Assembly (NCBI RefSeq): GCF_016461715.1
Contig: NZ_JAEMUI010000008.1
Coordinates: 62,001-126,000, forward strand
Reading direction: 5' to 3'
From: Marinomonas spartinae
Lineage (GTDB): Bacteria > Pseudomonadota > Gammaproteobacteria > Pseudomonadales > Marinomonadaceae
DNA length: 64,000 nt
The first letter of the stretch is position 1. Each line of letters opens with the position of its first letter. Made by a program: the position numbers and the translations under genes. Shown here in pieces: positions 53,130 through 62,531 of the stretch. Under the pieces are notes generated by a model, which searched no databases, had not been told where the DNA came from, and worked only from the letters and a program-made list of their open reading frames with translations.

Positions 53130-54743
53130 ATGATGCGGTTCAATTCCATTAGAGTGAAAAGTTCGCTGCCTGTTTTGGTTACCACGGTTACGTTTATCAT
53201 CGCTTTATCTTCCTTGCTGTATGTGCTTGATAAGAATGAAGCGGCCTTAACGGTGCAAACGGAACGTTATTTTAAAGCATCCTCAGTGGTGCTTAATGCT
53301 GACCGGGATCTCTACCAAGCCGAACTTGCTCAGCAACGCTTGATTGATGGTGTGGGGAATGACGGTGATAAAAAAGATCGCACTGACAATATTCAGCAAG
53401 TGAAAGATCGCTTTGCAGCTTTCCTTAAATACGTTGCCAATGAACCTGCTATAGCGTCGCAGTTTAGTGATTTTGATAACGCCATGGCGACATGGTTAGC
53501 TTCCTCCGAAGCGGCATTAAAGGCATCTGGCACCGACGCAAATTTCGCAGTGCTAGCCAAGCAAGAGGTGGCTAATTTCTCCGCTTTGCGCTCCATTTTG
53601 AATAAAGCGGGAGAAGTGGTTGAGCAGCGTTCAGAGGAGGCTCGCGCCGAACTGTTAGCGGAAAATGCGCGTTTTGAAAAGATTGCCCTTTCCATTGTGA
53701 TTTTAGGTCTACTTGTTGCTATGTGGTTTAGCTACCGTATGCCTAAAGTATTGACTGGGCAGGTACGCTACATTGGAACACGTATCCGTGAGATTTCCGA
53801 AGGCGATGGTGATTTAACACAGCGTATTGCGTTTTCAACAAACGATGAGTTAGGCGATTTAGCGCATGAATTTAATGGTTTTGTAGAGAAACTAAGAGGC
53901 ATCATTAGTAGTATCCATAATCAGTCGAGTGCACTGGGGAAAATGACCGAGAATCTGAATGGCGTGGCGAATGAAACAGGTTGTATTACCTCAGCCCTTG
54001 CTAATGCCTCAGAATCCATTGTCAGCGCGGGTCACCAAATGGATATGTCGAATCAACAGATGGCAAGCGTCGCAAGCAGTACATCCGCCGAATCGCAAAA
54101 CTCCAATGCGCTTGCGCAAAATGGCTTATCTGCGGTTCAGCGTTCGCAAAATGCCGTCTCCGAATTGGTATCGGATATTGAAAATGCCTTAGGCCGCTCG
54201 GCGGAATTGCAAAAAAGCTCAGAGGACATTGCGTCGGTGCTGGAGGTGATTCGCAATATCGCAGAGCAAACCAACTTATTGGCATTGAACGCCGCCATTG
54301 AGGCGGCGCGTGCAGGGGAACAAGGTCGTGGCTTTGCCGTGGTGGCAGACGAAGTGCGTACCCTTGCCACGCGAACTCAAGACAGTACAGATGAAATTGA
54401 AACCATGATTGAAAAGCTTAAAAACAACGTGGCCGAATCGTCCAAAGCCATCCAAAATAGCCGTGATAATGCGGGTACCACGGCCAATAACTTTGGCGAG
54501 GTAACGGAAATTTTTTACTCATTACAAGAGTCTTTCGGTAAGGTGCAAGATATGGCCGCTCAAACAGCGCAAGCGACCCAAGAACAAACCGACGTAGCGA
54601 ACGAGATCAACCGCAATATGTCATCGCTTAAAGACCAGACACAATCGGTTCAATCTGTGTCTGATATGATCCAAAAACAAGCACACCAGATTTCTGAACT
54701 CTATGAAGAGCTAGATCGCCAAGTGGGTAGCTTTAAAGTGTAG
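53130..54743 (+). CDS. Methyl-accepting chemotaxis protein with four-helix-bundle sensor
   Basis: A 537-residue receptor: TM1 (about 12-31), an all-helical periplasmic sensor of about 150 residues, TM2 (about 187-205), HAMP (about 207-262) and a signalling domain with [22 protein letters not shown] near 380. The sensor, rich in Ala/Lys/Asp, suits small-molecule or redox sensing; no ligand can be named. GAGGGG precedes ATG 53130. A clear terminator follows the stop. Only this receptor of the three has a helical-bundle sensor. Confidence 0.92.
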   Translation: MMRFNSIRVKSSLPVLVTTVTFIIALSSLLYVLDKNEAALTVQTERYFKASSVVLNADRDLYQAELAQQRLIDGVGNDGDKKDRTDNIQQVKDRFAAFLKYVANEPAIASQFSDFDNAMATWLASSEAALKASGTDANFAVLAKQEVANFSALRSILNKAGEVVEQRSEEARAELLAENARFEKIALSIVILGLLVAMWFSYRMPKVLTGQVRYIGTRIREISEGDGDLTQRIAFSTNDELGDLAHEFNGFVEKLRGIISSIHNQSSALGKMTENLNGVANETGCITSALANASESIVSAGHQMDMSNQQMASVASSTSAESQNSNALAQNGLSAVQRSQNAVSELVSDIENALGRSAELQKSSEDIASVLEVIRNIAEQTNLLALNAAIEAARAGEQGRGFAVVADEVRTLATRTQDSTDEIETMIEKLKNNVAESSKAIQNSRDNAGTTANNFGEVTEIFYSLQESFGKVQDMAAQTAQATQEQTDVANEINRNMSSLKDQTQSVQSVSDMIQKQAHQISELYEELDRQVGSFKV

Positions 54744-54769
54744 CGTTCTCTATCGACTAATACATAGTA

Positions 54770-54800
54770 AAGCCGCTTACCTTTCGATAAGCGGTTTTTT
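54770..54800 (+). terminator. Rho-independent terminator after the chemoreceptor gene
   Basis: CCGCTTA (54773-54779) and TAAGCGG (54788-54794) form the core stem, extended by A-T and G-T pairs, with an 8-base loop and TTTTTT (54795-54800). It lies 27 bases past the stop. Confidence 0.85.
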
Positions 54801-54833
54801 CATTTCTGTACCAACCAATTCTATTAAATAGAA

Positions 54834-56495
54834 TTATGCATCAATACGTTTGTATTTAATACGAGTAGGCGTTGCGTCTTTACCGGTACGAGACTTGTAG
54901 TCGGCTTCGTATTCTTGGTAGTTCCCTTCGAAGAAGACGGCTTTGGAGTCGCCTTCGTAGGCCAAGATGTGGGTTGCCACACGGTCTAGGAACCAACGGT
55001 CGTGGGAAATCACAATGGCAGAGCCTGGGAAGGCGAGAAGTGCGTCTTCCAGTGCACGTAAGGTTTCGACATCAAGGTCGTTGGTCGGTTCGTCCAATAG
55101 CAAGACGTTGCCACCTTCTTTCAAAAGTTTGGCAAGGTGCAAACGGTTACGCTCACCACCGGATAGGTGTTTGACCAGTTTTTGTTGGTCAGAGCCTTTG
55201 AAGTTGAAGCGGCCGATATAAGCGCGGGAAGGTACTTTCCAGCCGTTTACTGTGATCATGTCTTGGCCATCGGCAATTTCTTCGAAAACCGTTTTTTCGC
55301 CGTCCAGTTCACGCATTTGATCAACGTAAGCGAGTTGAACGGTTTCCCCAATGGTCACGGTACCCGAGTCGGGTTGTTCAAGACCAGCAATCATTTTGAA
55401 CAGTGTGGATTTACCCGCACCGTTACCACCGATCACACCGACGATCGCCCCTGGGGGTACGACCATATTAAAGTCTTCCACTAAAACGCGGCCATCGAAT
55501 CCTTTAGAAACGTTCTCGATTTCGATGACTTTGTTACCTAGGCGTGGGCCAGGTGGAATGTACAATTCGTTGGTTTCGTTACGTTCTTGGAATTCTTTCG
55601 AGTTCATTTCTTCGAAACGGGCCAGACGGGCTTTGGATTTGGACTGACGACCTTTGGCGTTTTGTCGAACCCACTCAAGCTCAGATTTGATGGCTTTTTG
55701 GTGAGATGCTTGTTGTTTTGCTTCGGTTTGTAGTCGAGCGTCTTTTTGTTCCAACCAAGAAGAATAGTTGCCTTCGTATGGAATACCGTGGCCACGGTCA
55801 AGCTCAAGAATCCAGCCTGCTGCGTTATCAAGGAAGTAGCGGTCGTGGGTGATGGCGACCACGGTGCCTGGGTAATCTTTCAAGAAACGCTCTAGCCAAG
55901 CAACGGACTCGGCGTCCAAGTGGTTGGTTGGCTCGTCGAGCAGGATCATGTCAGGTTTGTCTAGAAGCAGACGACATAGGGCGACACGGCGACGCTCACC
56001 CCCTGATAGATGCTCAACGTTGGCATCCCAAGGTGGCAGACGCAGGGCATCGGCGGCGACTTCTAACGCACGGTCTAGGTTGTGACCATCTTTTGCTGTG
56101 ATCAGGTTTTCAAGTTCGGCTTGTTCAGCGGCCAGCGCGTCAAAGTCCGCATCCGGATCTGCATACGCTGCGTACACTTCATCGAGACGAACAAGGGCAT
56201 TTTTTACGTCGGCAACGGATTCTTCCACAATGCCACGCACATCTTTTGATGGATCCAGTTCAGGTTCTTGTGGCAAGTAACCCACTTTTAATCCTGGCAT
56301 GGGACGGGCTTCACCATTGTATTCCTGATCAACCCCCGCCATGATGCGCAGAAGCGTCGATTTACCCGAGCCGTTAAGACCCAAGACGCCGATTTTTGCG
56401 CCGGGGAAGAAAGAGAGGGAAATGTCTTTGAGAATTTCGCGTTTAGGGGGAACAACTTTCCCTACGCGGTTCATGCTGTAAACAAACTGAGCCAT
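54834..56495 (-). CDS. ettA: Energy-dependent translational throttle protein EttA (ABC-F)
   Basis: A 553-residue ABC-F protein with two ATPase domains: the first with GLNGSGKSTLLR, LSGGERRRVALCRLLL and LLDEPTNHLD; the second with GGNGAGKSTLFK, LSGGERNRLHLAKLL and LLDEPTNDLD. The ARM insertion lies in domain 1 and the inter-domain linker holds RQNAKGRQSKSKARLARFEE. EttA binds the ribosomal E site and gates entry into elongation according to ATP/ADP. No transmembrane region. Monocistronic here. Confidence 0.96.
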   Translation of the reverse strand: MAQFVYSMNRVGKVVPPKREILKDISLSFFPGAKIGVLGLNGSGKSTLLRIMAGVDQEYNGEARPMPGLKVGYLPQEPELDPSKDVRGIVEESVADVKNALVRLDEVYAAYADPDADFDALAAEQAELENLITAKDGHNLDRALEVAADALRLPPWDANVEHLSGGERRRVALCRLLLDKPDMILLDEPTNHLDAESVAWLERFLKDYPGTVVAITHDRYFLDNAAGWILELDRGHGIPYEGNYSSWLEQKDARLQTEAKQQASHQKAIKSELEWVRQNAKGRQSKSKARLARFEEMNSKEFQERNETNELYIPPGPRLGNKVIEIENVSKGFDGRVLVEDFNMVVPPGAIVGVIGGNGAGKSTLFKMIAGLEQPDSGTVTIGETVQLAYVDQMRELDGEKTVFEEIADGQDMITVNGWKVPSRAYIGRFNFKGSDQQKLVKHLSGGERNRLHLAKLLKEGGNVLLLDEPTNDLDVETLRALEDALLAFPGSAIVISHDRWFLDRVATHILAYEGDSKAVFFEGNYQEYEADYKSRTGKDATPTRIKYKRIDA

Positions 56496-56669
56496 AAGCG
56501 AGTAGTTTCCTGATAAATGGTTTGATAGCTAGTGTAATAAACTGACTGTCTGAATAAAATGCCCATAGAGCGATTTTGTTACGCTCGATTTGTAAGGAGT
56601 CTTAATGTAATAAAGTGTGCTAAGAATAGCACATTCCCTGTTAATTCAGAATAACACTCCCCGTCTGCC

Positions 56670-57584
56670 TTATTGGCCGCTGAGCACAATTAAAGCAGCA
56701 CCAATCACGACCAAAATCGCCCCTATCCAAGCGCCGAACGCTGGACGTTGTTTGGTGGTGATCCAAAGCCCAGGCAAAATCAACACGGGGACAATGGCGG
56801 ATAATGTCGTGACGATGCCAACATTGGCGTGACCAACGCCCCATACTAAGACGCTCATACCTATAACCATACCGACGGTTGCCAAGGCGGTAATGCCCAT
56901 AAAATCTGAGCGAGTTAATTCGGAAAAAGGTAGGCTACTGGCAGGTCTTCTATGACGGTAGTAAAGGCCATAAGCCAGCAGTAAAGCGATGGCGCCAGCA
57001 CTGACTCGTACCGTCGATACGGCGATGGGGTCGGCACCATCCAGCAAGGCGGGCTTACTTAACAGAGCCCCACAGGCTTGGCCTAGTGCGCCACCTAGAG
57101 CGAAGAGGACGCCAGTACTGAGTTTGCCTTTGGTTTGCTCCCATTCGTGCAGTTGTTCACGCCTTTTGCCGAATAGAATCGCGATAATGACGCCGCTGAA
57201 TACCAGGCCACAGGCCAACAATTGGGTCAGTGAGAGGGCTTCGTTGAGAAAAAGCCAACTGAGGAAAATCGACATAGGGGCGTTGGTGGCAAATAAGACA
57301 CCTGTTCGACGCGGCCCCAGACGGTGAACGGCCGTAAATAGCATGGTATCCCCGAGGAAAATACCTAGCAGCCCAGACAGAATGACTAACGGCGCGTGTT
57401 GCCATAAAGACGTATCAAAACGCTGGCCGAGTAGGCTAATCAGGATCAGAAGGCTACTGGCAATGGTAATGCGTGTTGTGTTGAAACGCATGGTTCCGAA
57501 GCGATGTATGAGTCTTGGTGCCATCAAACTTGAAACGGTCCAGCACAGCGCTGCAACAAAACCTGATAATTCTGCAAAAGGCAT
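56670..57584 (-). CDS. EamA/DMT family exporter
   Basis: A 304-residue protein with ten hydrophobic helices and two EamA repeats: FAELSGFVAALCWTVSSLMAPRLI at the start, GDTMLFTAVHRLGPRRTGVL and APMSIFLSWLFLNEALS at the first repeat end. Inner-membrane metabolite exporter. ATG 57584. Unlike the other three EamA genes it has no adjacent regulator. Substrate unknown. Confidence 0.85.
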   Translation of the reverse strand: MPFAELSGFVAALCWTVSSLMAPRLIHRFGTMRFNTTRITIASSLLILISLLGQRFDTSLWQHAPLVILSGLLGIFLGDTMLFTAVHRLGPRRTGVLFATNAPMSIFLSWLFLNEALSLTQLLACGLVFSGVIIAILFGKRREQLHEWEQTKGKLSTGVLFALGGALGQACGALLSKPALLDGADPIAVSTVRVSAGAIALLLAYGLYYRHRRPASSLPFSELTRSDFMGITALATVGMVIGMSVLVWGVGHANVGIVTTLSAIVPVLILPGLWITTKQRPAFGAWIGAILVVIGAALIVLSGQ

Positions 57585-57850
57585 GGTACTTCCTTATGAG
57601 TGACTGGATGCTCGTTCGAACAAAAGCCGATCTTTGTTAATGGCTTACAATAAAACCGACTTCCTGTTAATAAGGCTGACATCATGGCGAACGTTGTCAC
57701 GGCCTATGCCATGATATAAATCACCGTCTGGTACGATGGCCAAGTGTTGATTGGTAGCTATATTAAGGTGAGATTGGTATGATTCCGAGTATAAAATAGA
57801 GCCGTTTAATTGGTTTGTAAACTTCATTTTTTACTCATTTTGGAACCGTC

Positions 57851-58345
57851 ATGCGATGCCCATTTTGTGGAATGCAAGATACCAAAGTTCTTGACTCCCG
57901 CCTAGTATCTGAAGGAGCGCAAGTGCGCCGTCGTCGCACCTGTAGTCATTGTCAGGAGCGTTTCACCACATTTGAAGTGGCAGAGCTCCAAATGCCTAAA
58001 CTGATTAAAAGTGATGGTAGCCGTGAGCCTTTTGATGAGGATAAGCTGCGTAGTGGCATTCTTAAAGCGATAGAGAAGCGCCCTGTGAGCAGTGAATCGA
58101 TTGAAACGGCGATCGCACGGATTAAAGAAAAAATGCAAGCAACGGGTGAGCGCGAATTGCCGTCCCGTTGGACGGGGGAGGCGGTTATGGAAGAGCTGCA
58201 GCGTCTGGATCAAGTGGCGTATGTGCGGTTTGCTTCTGTCTATCGAAGTTTTAAAGACATTAGTGAGTTTCGTGACGCCATTGATCATCTTGAAAACCGT
58301 CGAGACAGTGTGTCATTAGCGGATGTCAAACAAGAAGGGAAATAA
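57851..58345 (+). CDS. nrdR: Transcriptional repressor NrdR
   Basis: A 164-residue repressor of ribonucleotide reductase genes. The N-terminal zinc ribbon is [22 protein letters not shown]...[13 protein letters not shown] (four Cys), and the rest is an ATP-cone ([29 protein letters not shown]) that senses ATP/dATP. Its place ahead of ribD is standard in gammaproteobacteria. The next gene starts three bases after its stop. Confidence 0.96.
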   Translation: MRCPFCGMQDTKVLDSRLVSEGAQVRRRRTCSHCQERFTTFEVAELQMPKLIKSDGSREPFDEDKLRSGILKAIEKRPVSSESIETAIARIKEKMQATGERELPSRWTGEAVMEELQRLDQVAYVRFASVYRSFKDISEFRDAIDHLENRRDSVSLADVKQEGK

Positions 58346-58348
58346 GTT

Positions 58349-59536
58349 ATGACTCAGAATCATGAGTACTGGATGGCGAAAGCCATTAAACTGGCTCAAA
58401 AAGGTCTCTATTCTACCCATCCCAATCCTCGTGTTGGCTGTGTCATCGTAAAAGATGGAGAACTACTCGGTCAGGGTTATCATGTTCGCGCGGGGGAAGG
58501 TCATGCTGAGGTGAATGCCTTAGCCGATGCGAAGAGCCGAGGGAATTACGATTTCACGGGGGCCACAGCCTATGTGACGCTTGAGCCTTGTAGTCACCAC
58601 GGAAAAACGCCACCTTGTGCCGACGCATTAATTAAAGTGGGCATCGCTTGTCTGGTTTATGGGATGCAGGATCCTAACCCAGAAGTCGCCGGAAATGGTT
58701 TGAAGCGTATTGCCAAAGCCGATATTGAGGTGGTGGGCCCGGTCTTAAAAGCGCAATGTGAAGCGCTAAATCCTGGTTTTATCAAGCGTATGCGTGAAGG
58801 GCTGCCCTTTATTCGGGTGAAGCTTGCCATCAGTGTGGATGGGCGTACAGCAATGGAGTCCGGCGAAAGCCAATGGATTACGGGGCCAGATGCGCGCCAA
58901 GATGTACAACGCTTAAGGGCTCAAAGCGATGCGATTGTGACGGGGATCGGCTCTGTCTTGGCGGATAATCCAAGTATGACAGTGCGCATTGATAATAATG
59001 ACCAACCCGTCGACGCTACAACAGTGCGTCAACCCTTACGCGTGGTGATGGATACGGCTTTATCTATTTTACCGGATGCGAAGGTTCTTTTTCCCACCCA
59101 GCAATCCTGTGTGTTTTGCGTGGAAGAGGAAATAGAATCCGAGCACTTGGATCTCTTACAAGAGCGGGGTGTGACGGTGCGCTTTGCGAATCGTGGCGAG
59201 GATGGTCGATTGGATTTATTGACCACTATGGAACAATTGGCCGATGATGGCATTAACGAGGTATTGGTAGAAACTGGAGCAGAGCTTGCAGGGGGCTTTT
59301 TACAAGCTGGCTTGGTCGATGAAATTGTCGTGTATATGGCGCCTAAACTACTTGGCTCAACGGCACGACCGATGTTCCAATTGCCTTTAGACACCATGGA
59401 GGAAGCCGTGGATCTGGAACTTAAATCGGTACATCAAATTGGTCAGGATTTACGTTTGGTCTATGTACCTCTATACCTTGAGTACGATGAAGACTTGTTG
59501 GACGTTGATGAATGGGGCGTGGCACAAGACGCTTAG
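58349..59536 (+). CDS. ribD: Riboflavin biosynthesis bifunctional deaminase/reductase RibD
   Basis: A 395-residue protein that deaminates the pyrimidine intermediate and reduces its ribose side chain. The N-terminal deaminase has GEGHAEVNALADA and TLEPCSHHGKTPPCADALI (zinc ligands H, C, C); the C-terminal reductase starts PFIRVKLAISVDGRTAMESG. It is about 20-25 residues longer than usual because of an acidic tail (YLEYDEDLLDVDEWGVAQDA). Second gene of the riboflavin operon. Confidence 0.95.
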   Translation: MTQNHEYWMAKAIKLAQKGLYSTHPNPRVGCVIVKDGELLGQGYHVRAGEGHAEVNALADAKSRGNYDFTGATAYVTLEPCSHHGKTPPCADALIKVGIACLVYGMQDPNPEVAGNGLKRIAKADIEVVGPVLKAQCEALNPGFIKRMREGLPFIRVKLAISVDGRTAMESGESQWITGPDARQDVQRLRAQSDAIVTGIGSVLADNPSMTVRIDNNDQPVDATTVRQPLRVVMDTALSILPDAKVLFPTQQSCVFCVEEEIESEHLDLLQERGVTVRFANRGEDGRLDLLTTMEQLADDGINEVLVETGAELAGGFLQAGLVDEIVVYMAPKLLGSTARPMFQLPLDTMEEAVDLELKSVHQIGQDLRLVYVPLYLEYDEDLLDVDEWGVAQDA

Positions 59537-59584
59537 TTGACGAATCAACGATAGCTTGTCCTAACAATAAGAAGTGAGATTACG

Positions 59585-60727
59585 ATGGCGTTAAACAGTG
59601 TAGAAGAAATTTTAGCCGATATCCGTCAAGGTAAAATGGTTATCTTGATGGATGACGAGGATCGAGAAAACGAAGGGGACATAATCGTCGCTGCCGAGTG
59701 CATCACGCCAGAGATTATCAACTTTATGGCTGTGCATGCTCGTGGCTTGATTTGCCTAACGTTAACGCCTGAGCGTTGTAAGCAACTCAATCTCCCTTTA
59801 ATGGTTAATGACAATGGCACGGTGTATTCCACCAACTTCACTCTATCTATCGAAGCCGCTGAAGGGGTGACCACTGGTATCTCGGCGGCTGATCGTGCCT
59901 TGACCGTGAAACGTGCGGTGATGGCGAATGCCAAACCTTCTGATATCGTGCAGCCAGGTCATGTTTTCCCTTTGATGGCCCGTGCTGGTGGGGTATTAAG
60001 TCGAGCCGGTCATACTGAAGCTGGGTGTGATTTAGCGCGTATGGCGGGTTACGAAGGGGCCTCTGTGATTGTGGAAGTCATTAATGACGATGGCACCATG
60101 GCAAGAAGACCAGATTTAGAAAAGTTTGCCGAGAAACATGGCTTAAAAATTGGTACAATCGCCGACCTGATTCATTATCGCACGTTAAATGAGACCACCG
60201 TAGAACGTGAAAGCGAGAGCGTGGTACAAACCGAAGCGGGCGAGTTCAACTTAATTACTTATCGCGATACGGTTCAGGGGCTTTCTCACCTTGCGTTTGT
60301 GAAGGGGGATATTGCTGCGGATGAGCCGACGTTGGTGCGTGTGCATGTGGCGGATCCGGCACGTGATTTTGCTGGCATTATCGGTGAGTCGGAAGAGCCG
60401 CGTTGGTCCATGAGTAAAGCGTTGGATTATATCGGACAAGCGGGCAAAGGCGTGGTTGTCTTAGTGGACACCCATGATAAACCGATGGATTTAGCGAGCA
60501 GCTTTGCCACGTCGATTCATCCACCAGCAGGTAAAGGACCAGATCAGAGTGGCTCCGGTACGTATTTGACGGTAGGGACTGGATCACAAATTTTGCGCGA
60601 CCTTGGCATTCGTAAAATGCGCTTACTAAGCTCGCCTAAAAAGTTCTCCGTGACAGGGTTTGACCTTGAAGCAGTAGAGTTTATTCCTTATGCGGGGGCG
60701 CCTGACGCAACCGTTAAGCAAGATTAG
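59585..60727 (+). CDS. ribB: 3,4-dihydroxy-2-butanone-4-phosphate synthase with degenerate GTP-cyclohydrolase-like domain (RibBX type)
   Basis: A 380-residue fusion. The RibB half (about 1-205) has its acidic active-site loop [17 protein letters not shown], the RGLICLTLT segment and [22 protein letters not shown]. The second half aligns with GTP cyclohydrolase II but lacks its zinc cysteines and the RCDCG motif; [11 protein letters not shown]... stands where RVHSECLTGD would be. Shewanella RibBX has the same loss. It should therefore make dihydroxybutanone phosphate only; the GTP cyclohydrolase must be elsewhere. Usual order has ribE before it; that gene is absent. Confidence 0.9.
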   Translation: MALNSVEEILADIRQGKMVILMDDEDRENEGDIIVAAECITPEIINFMAVHARGLICLTLTPERCKQLNLPLMVNDNGTVYSTNFTLSIEAAEGVTTGISAADRALTVKRAVMANAKPSDIVQPGHVFPLMARAGGVLSRAGHTEAGCDLARMAGYEGASVIVEVINDDGTMARRPDLEKFAEKHGLKIGTIADLIHYRTLNETTVERESESVVQTEAGEFNLITYRDTVQGLSHLAFVKGDIAADEPTLVRVHVADPARDFAGIIGESEEPRWSMSKALDYIGQAGKGVVVLVDTHDKPMDLASSFATSIHPPAGKGPDQSGSGTYLTVGTGSQILRDLGIRKMRLLSSPKKFSVTGFDLEAVEFIPYAGAPDATVKQD

Positions 60728-60740
60728 AAGAGAGGTTGTC

Positions 60741-61217
60741 ATGAAGGATATTACGACTTACGAAGGACATTTTTCTGCACCTGGTGCGAAATTTGCGCTC
60801 GTGGTTGGCCGTTTTAACAGCTATGTTGTTGAAAGTTTGTTAGATGGCGCGGTTGATACTTTGATTCGTCATGGTATTCGCAAAGAAGATTTGACGATTG
60901 TACGTGCCCCTGGTGCCTTTGAAATTCCGGTGATCGTTAAGAAAGTGGCAGATCAAGGTAAGTACGATGGCATCATTGCATTGGGTGCGGTCATTCGAGG
61001 TGGCACGCCACATTTTGAATATGTGGCAGGTGAATGTGTGAGTGGCCTGAGTCACGTTGCATTACAATATGGTATTCCGGTGTCGTTTGGTGTGTTAACC
61101 GTCGACACCATTGAGCAGGCGATTGAGCGTGCGGGCACGAAAGCGGGCAACAAAGGAGCAGAAGCGGCAATCTCTGCCCTTGAGACCGTGGCTGTCCTAC
61201 GTAGTCTGGATAACTGA
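60741..61217 (+). CDS. ribH: 6,7-dimethyl-8-ribityllumazine synthase
   Basis: A 158-residue subunit that condenses the pyrimidine and dihydroxybutanone phosphate. Motifs: [34 protein letters not shown], and [16 protein letters not shown] with the catalytic His. ATG 60741 follows AGAGAGG; a longer frame to 60690 overlaps ribB and is not needed. 13 bases after ribB; nusB follows after 8 bases. Confidence 0.96.
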   Translation: MKDITTYEGHFSAPGAKFALVVGRFNSYVVESLLDGAVDTLIRHGIRKEDLTIVRAPGAFEIPVIVKKVADQGKYDGIIALGAVIRGGTPHFEYVAGECVSGLSHVALQYGIPVSFGVLTVDTIEQAIERAGTKAGNKGAEAAISALETVAVLRSLDN

Positions 61218-61225
61218 GGCAAAAA

Positions 61226-61732
61226 ATGAGCGAAGTGGAAACAACCAACGACCAAAACCCGGCACCGAAACGTAAGGATAAAAAACCTTCACGTTCTCAG
61301 ATGCGCAGCGCGTCTCGTGGTTTGGCATTACAAGCGGTCTATCAATGGCAGATGAATCAATCTTCTGTTAGTGAGATCGAAACGCAATTCACCTTAGATC
61401 AAGACATGAGCGCTTGTGACAAGTTGTATTTTCGTGAATTATTGCAGGGCGTCACCAGCCGTGCAAAAAAACTGGATGGTTTGTTCGAAGAGTTACTGGA
61501 TCGTCCTTTGAGCGAACTTGATCCCATTGAATTGGCCGTATTGCGCCTTGGTGCGTTTGAATTGTCTGAGCGTTTGGATGTTCCCTACCGCGTTGCGATC
61601 AACGAAGGCGTGGAATTGGCGAAAAGCTTTGGTGCCACGGAAAGCCATAAATACGTTAATGGTATTTTGGATAAGCTGGCTCAGCGTCTCCGTCGTGAAG
61701 AAATTGCCGCTCGCCGACAGGCCAATAAGTAA
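61226..61732 (+). CDS. nusB: Transcription antitermination factor NusB
   Basis: A 168-residue RNA-binding helical protein that with NusE (S10) supports antitermination of rRNA operons. Segments: SRGLALQAVYQWQMNQSSVSEIE, LDPIELAVLRLGAFELSER (in the read ELDPIELAVLRLG), and YRVAINEGVELAKSFGATESHKYVNGILDKLA. N-terminal basic extension of about 30 residues (Lys/Pro/Ser-rich). Last gene of the rib cluster, followed by hairpins. Confidence 0.95.
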   Translation: MSEVETTNDQNPAPKRKDKKPSRSQMRSASRGLALQAVYQWQMNQSSVSEIETQFTLDQDMSACDKLYFRELLQGVTSRAKKLDGLFEELLDRPLSELDPIELAVLRLGAFELSERLDVPYRVAINEGVELAKSFGATESHKYVNGILDKLAQRLRREEIAARRQANK

Positions 61733-61740
61733 TCAATAAA

Positions 61741-61760
61741 CGGTGAGCCAATGCTCACCG
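61741..61760 (+). terminator. Perfect hairpin just after nusB
   Basis: CGGTGAGC (61741-61748) and GCTCACCG (61753-61760) with a CAAT loop, 9 bases past the nusB stop. GC-rich 8-bp stem without a T-run; may pause RNA polymerase or protect the transcript end ahead of the stronger terminator at 61784. Confidence 0.6.
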
Positions 61761-61783
61761 AAAGTATGATTAACTGATAGTTT

Positions 61784-61820
61784 AAAACCCCATTATTCGT
61801 TAGTGAATAATGGGGTTTTT
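61784..61820 (+). terminator. Rho-independent terminator of the riboflavin/nusB operon
   Basis: AAAACCCCATTATTC (61784-61798) and GAATAATGGGGTTTT (61805-61819), perfect 15-bp stem, 6-base loop, T-run to 61821. Strong intrinsic terminator about 50 bases past nusB. Confidence 0.9.
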
Positions 61821-61956
61821 TATGTCAGCTGTTCGTCCTTTCTCTAACCCTTTCAAGTTAAACAAAATATTACGTATCAACACCAAAACCCCATAAGCAT
61901 TCCGCCAGCTTTTGACTAACCTGAAAAGAGAGTAGGCGATCAAAGTGAGAAAGCGT

Positions 61957-62514
61957 ATGAGAGGAAGCGTTTTTACTAACTTCCAAGAAATGGTGGAAGA
62001 GCAATTTGGGATGGCATGCTGGGAAACCTTGCTGGCAAATTGTGATTTACCCAGTGGTGGTATTTATACCGTATCTGAAAACTATGATGACCAAGAAATT
62101 ATATCTCTGGTGGTTGCTTTGTCGGATGAGACCAATATCCCGGTGAATCAATTAGTCGAAGCGTTTGGCCGTTATTTGTATAAAGGTTTAATACACAGTT
62201 TACCACCCTCTATGAGGGATTATCCTGACCTTTGGACGCTATTAGAGGCGGTGGATTCTGTGATTCATGTGGAAGTGCATAAGCTCTATCCCGATGCGGT
62301 GACGCCTAAGTTGGTGGTCCAGGAAAAGTTTGATTCAGGGGTGAAGTTGTATTATCAATCGCCTCGTAAGATGTGTTTATTAGCCATCGGCCTAGTGCAT
62401 CAGGCGGCGGAAAGTTTTGGTATGTCGGTTTCCATAACACATGAATGTTGTATGCACGAAGGGGCAGATCACTGTCTATTACTGGTCGAGAAAGAACAGG
62501 TCAAGCAAGACTGA
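61957..62514 (+). CDS. hnoX: H-NOX heme nitric-oxide sensor protein
   Basis: A 185-residue heme sensor of NO. Proximal heme ligand His104 (VIHVEVHKLYP) and the heme-carboxylate motif Y133-x-S135-x-R137 (YQSPR) are visible. C140, H162, C165 and C173 are at the positions of the zinc/redox site described for Shewanella H-NOX. ATG 61957 is chosen because the domain begins MRGSVFTNFQ; an upstream GTG adds four residues. A histidine kinase follows after 17 bases, the usual partner. Cytoplasmic. Confidence 0.92.
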   Translation: MRGSVFTNFQEMVEEQFGMACWETLLANCDLPSGGIYTVSENYDDQEIISLVVALSDETNIPVNQLVEAFGRYLYKGLIHSLPPSMRDYPDLWTLLEAVDSVIHVEVHKLYPDAVTPKLVVQEKFDSGVKLYYQSPRKMCLLAIGLVHQAAESFGMSVSITHECCMHEGADHCLLLVEKEQVKQD

Positions 62515-62531
62515 GCTGTCAGGGGGCGATC

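Noticed and set aside
57604..57850. Minus-strand reading frame between the EamA gene and nrdR
   Set aside because: Short, no ribosome-binding site or family match; the region is the nrdR promoter area.
60200..60727. Working GTP cyclohydrolase II activity of the RibB C-terminal half
   Set aside because: The zinc cysteines and RCDCG motif are missing, so only the RibB activity is supported.
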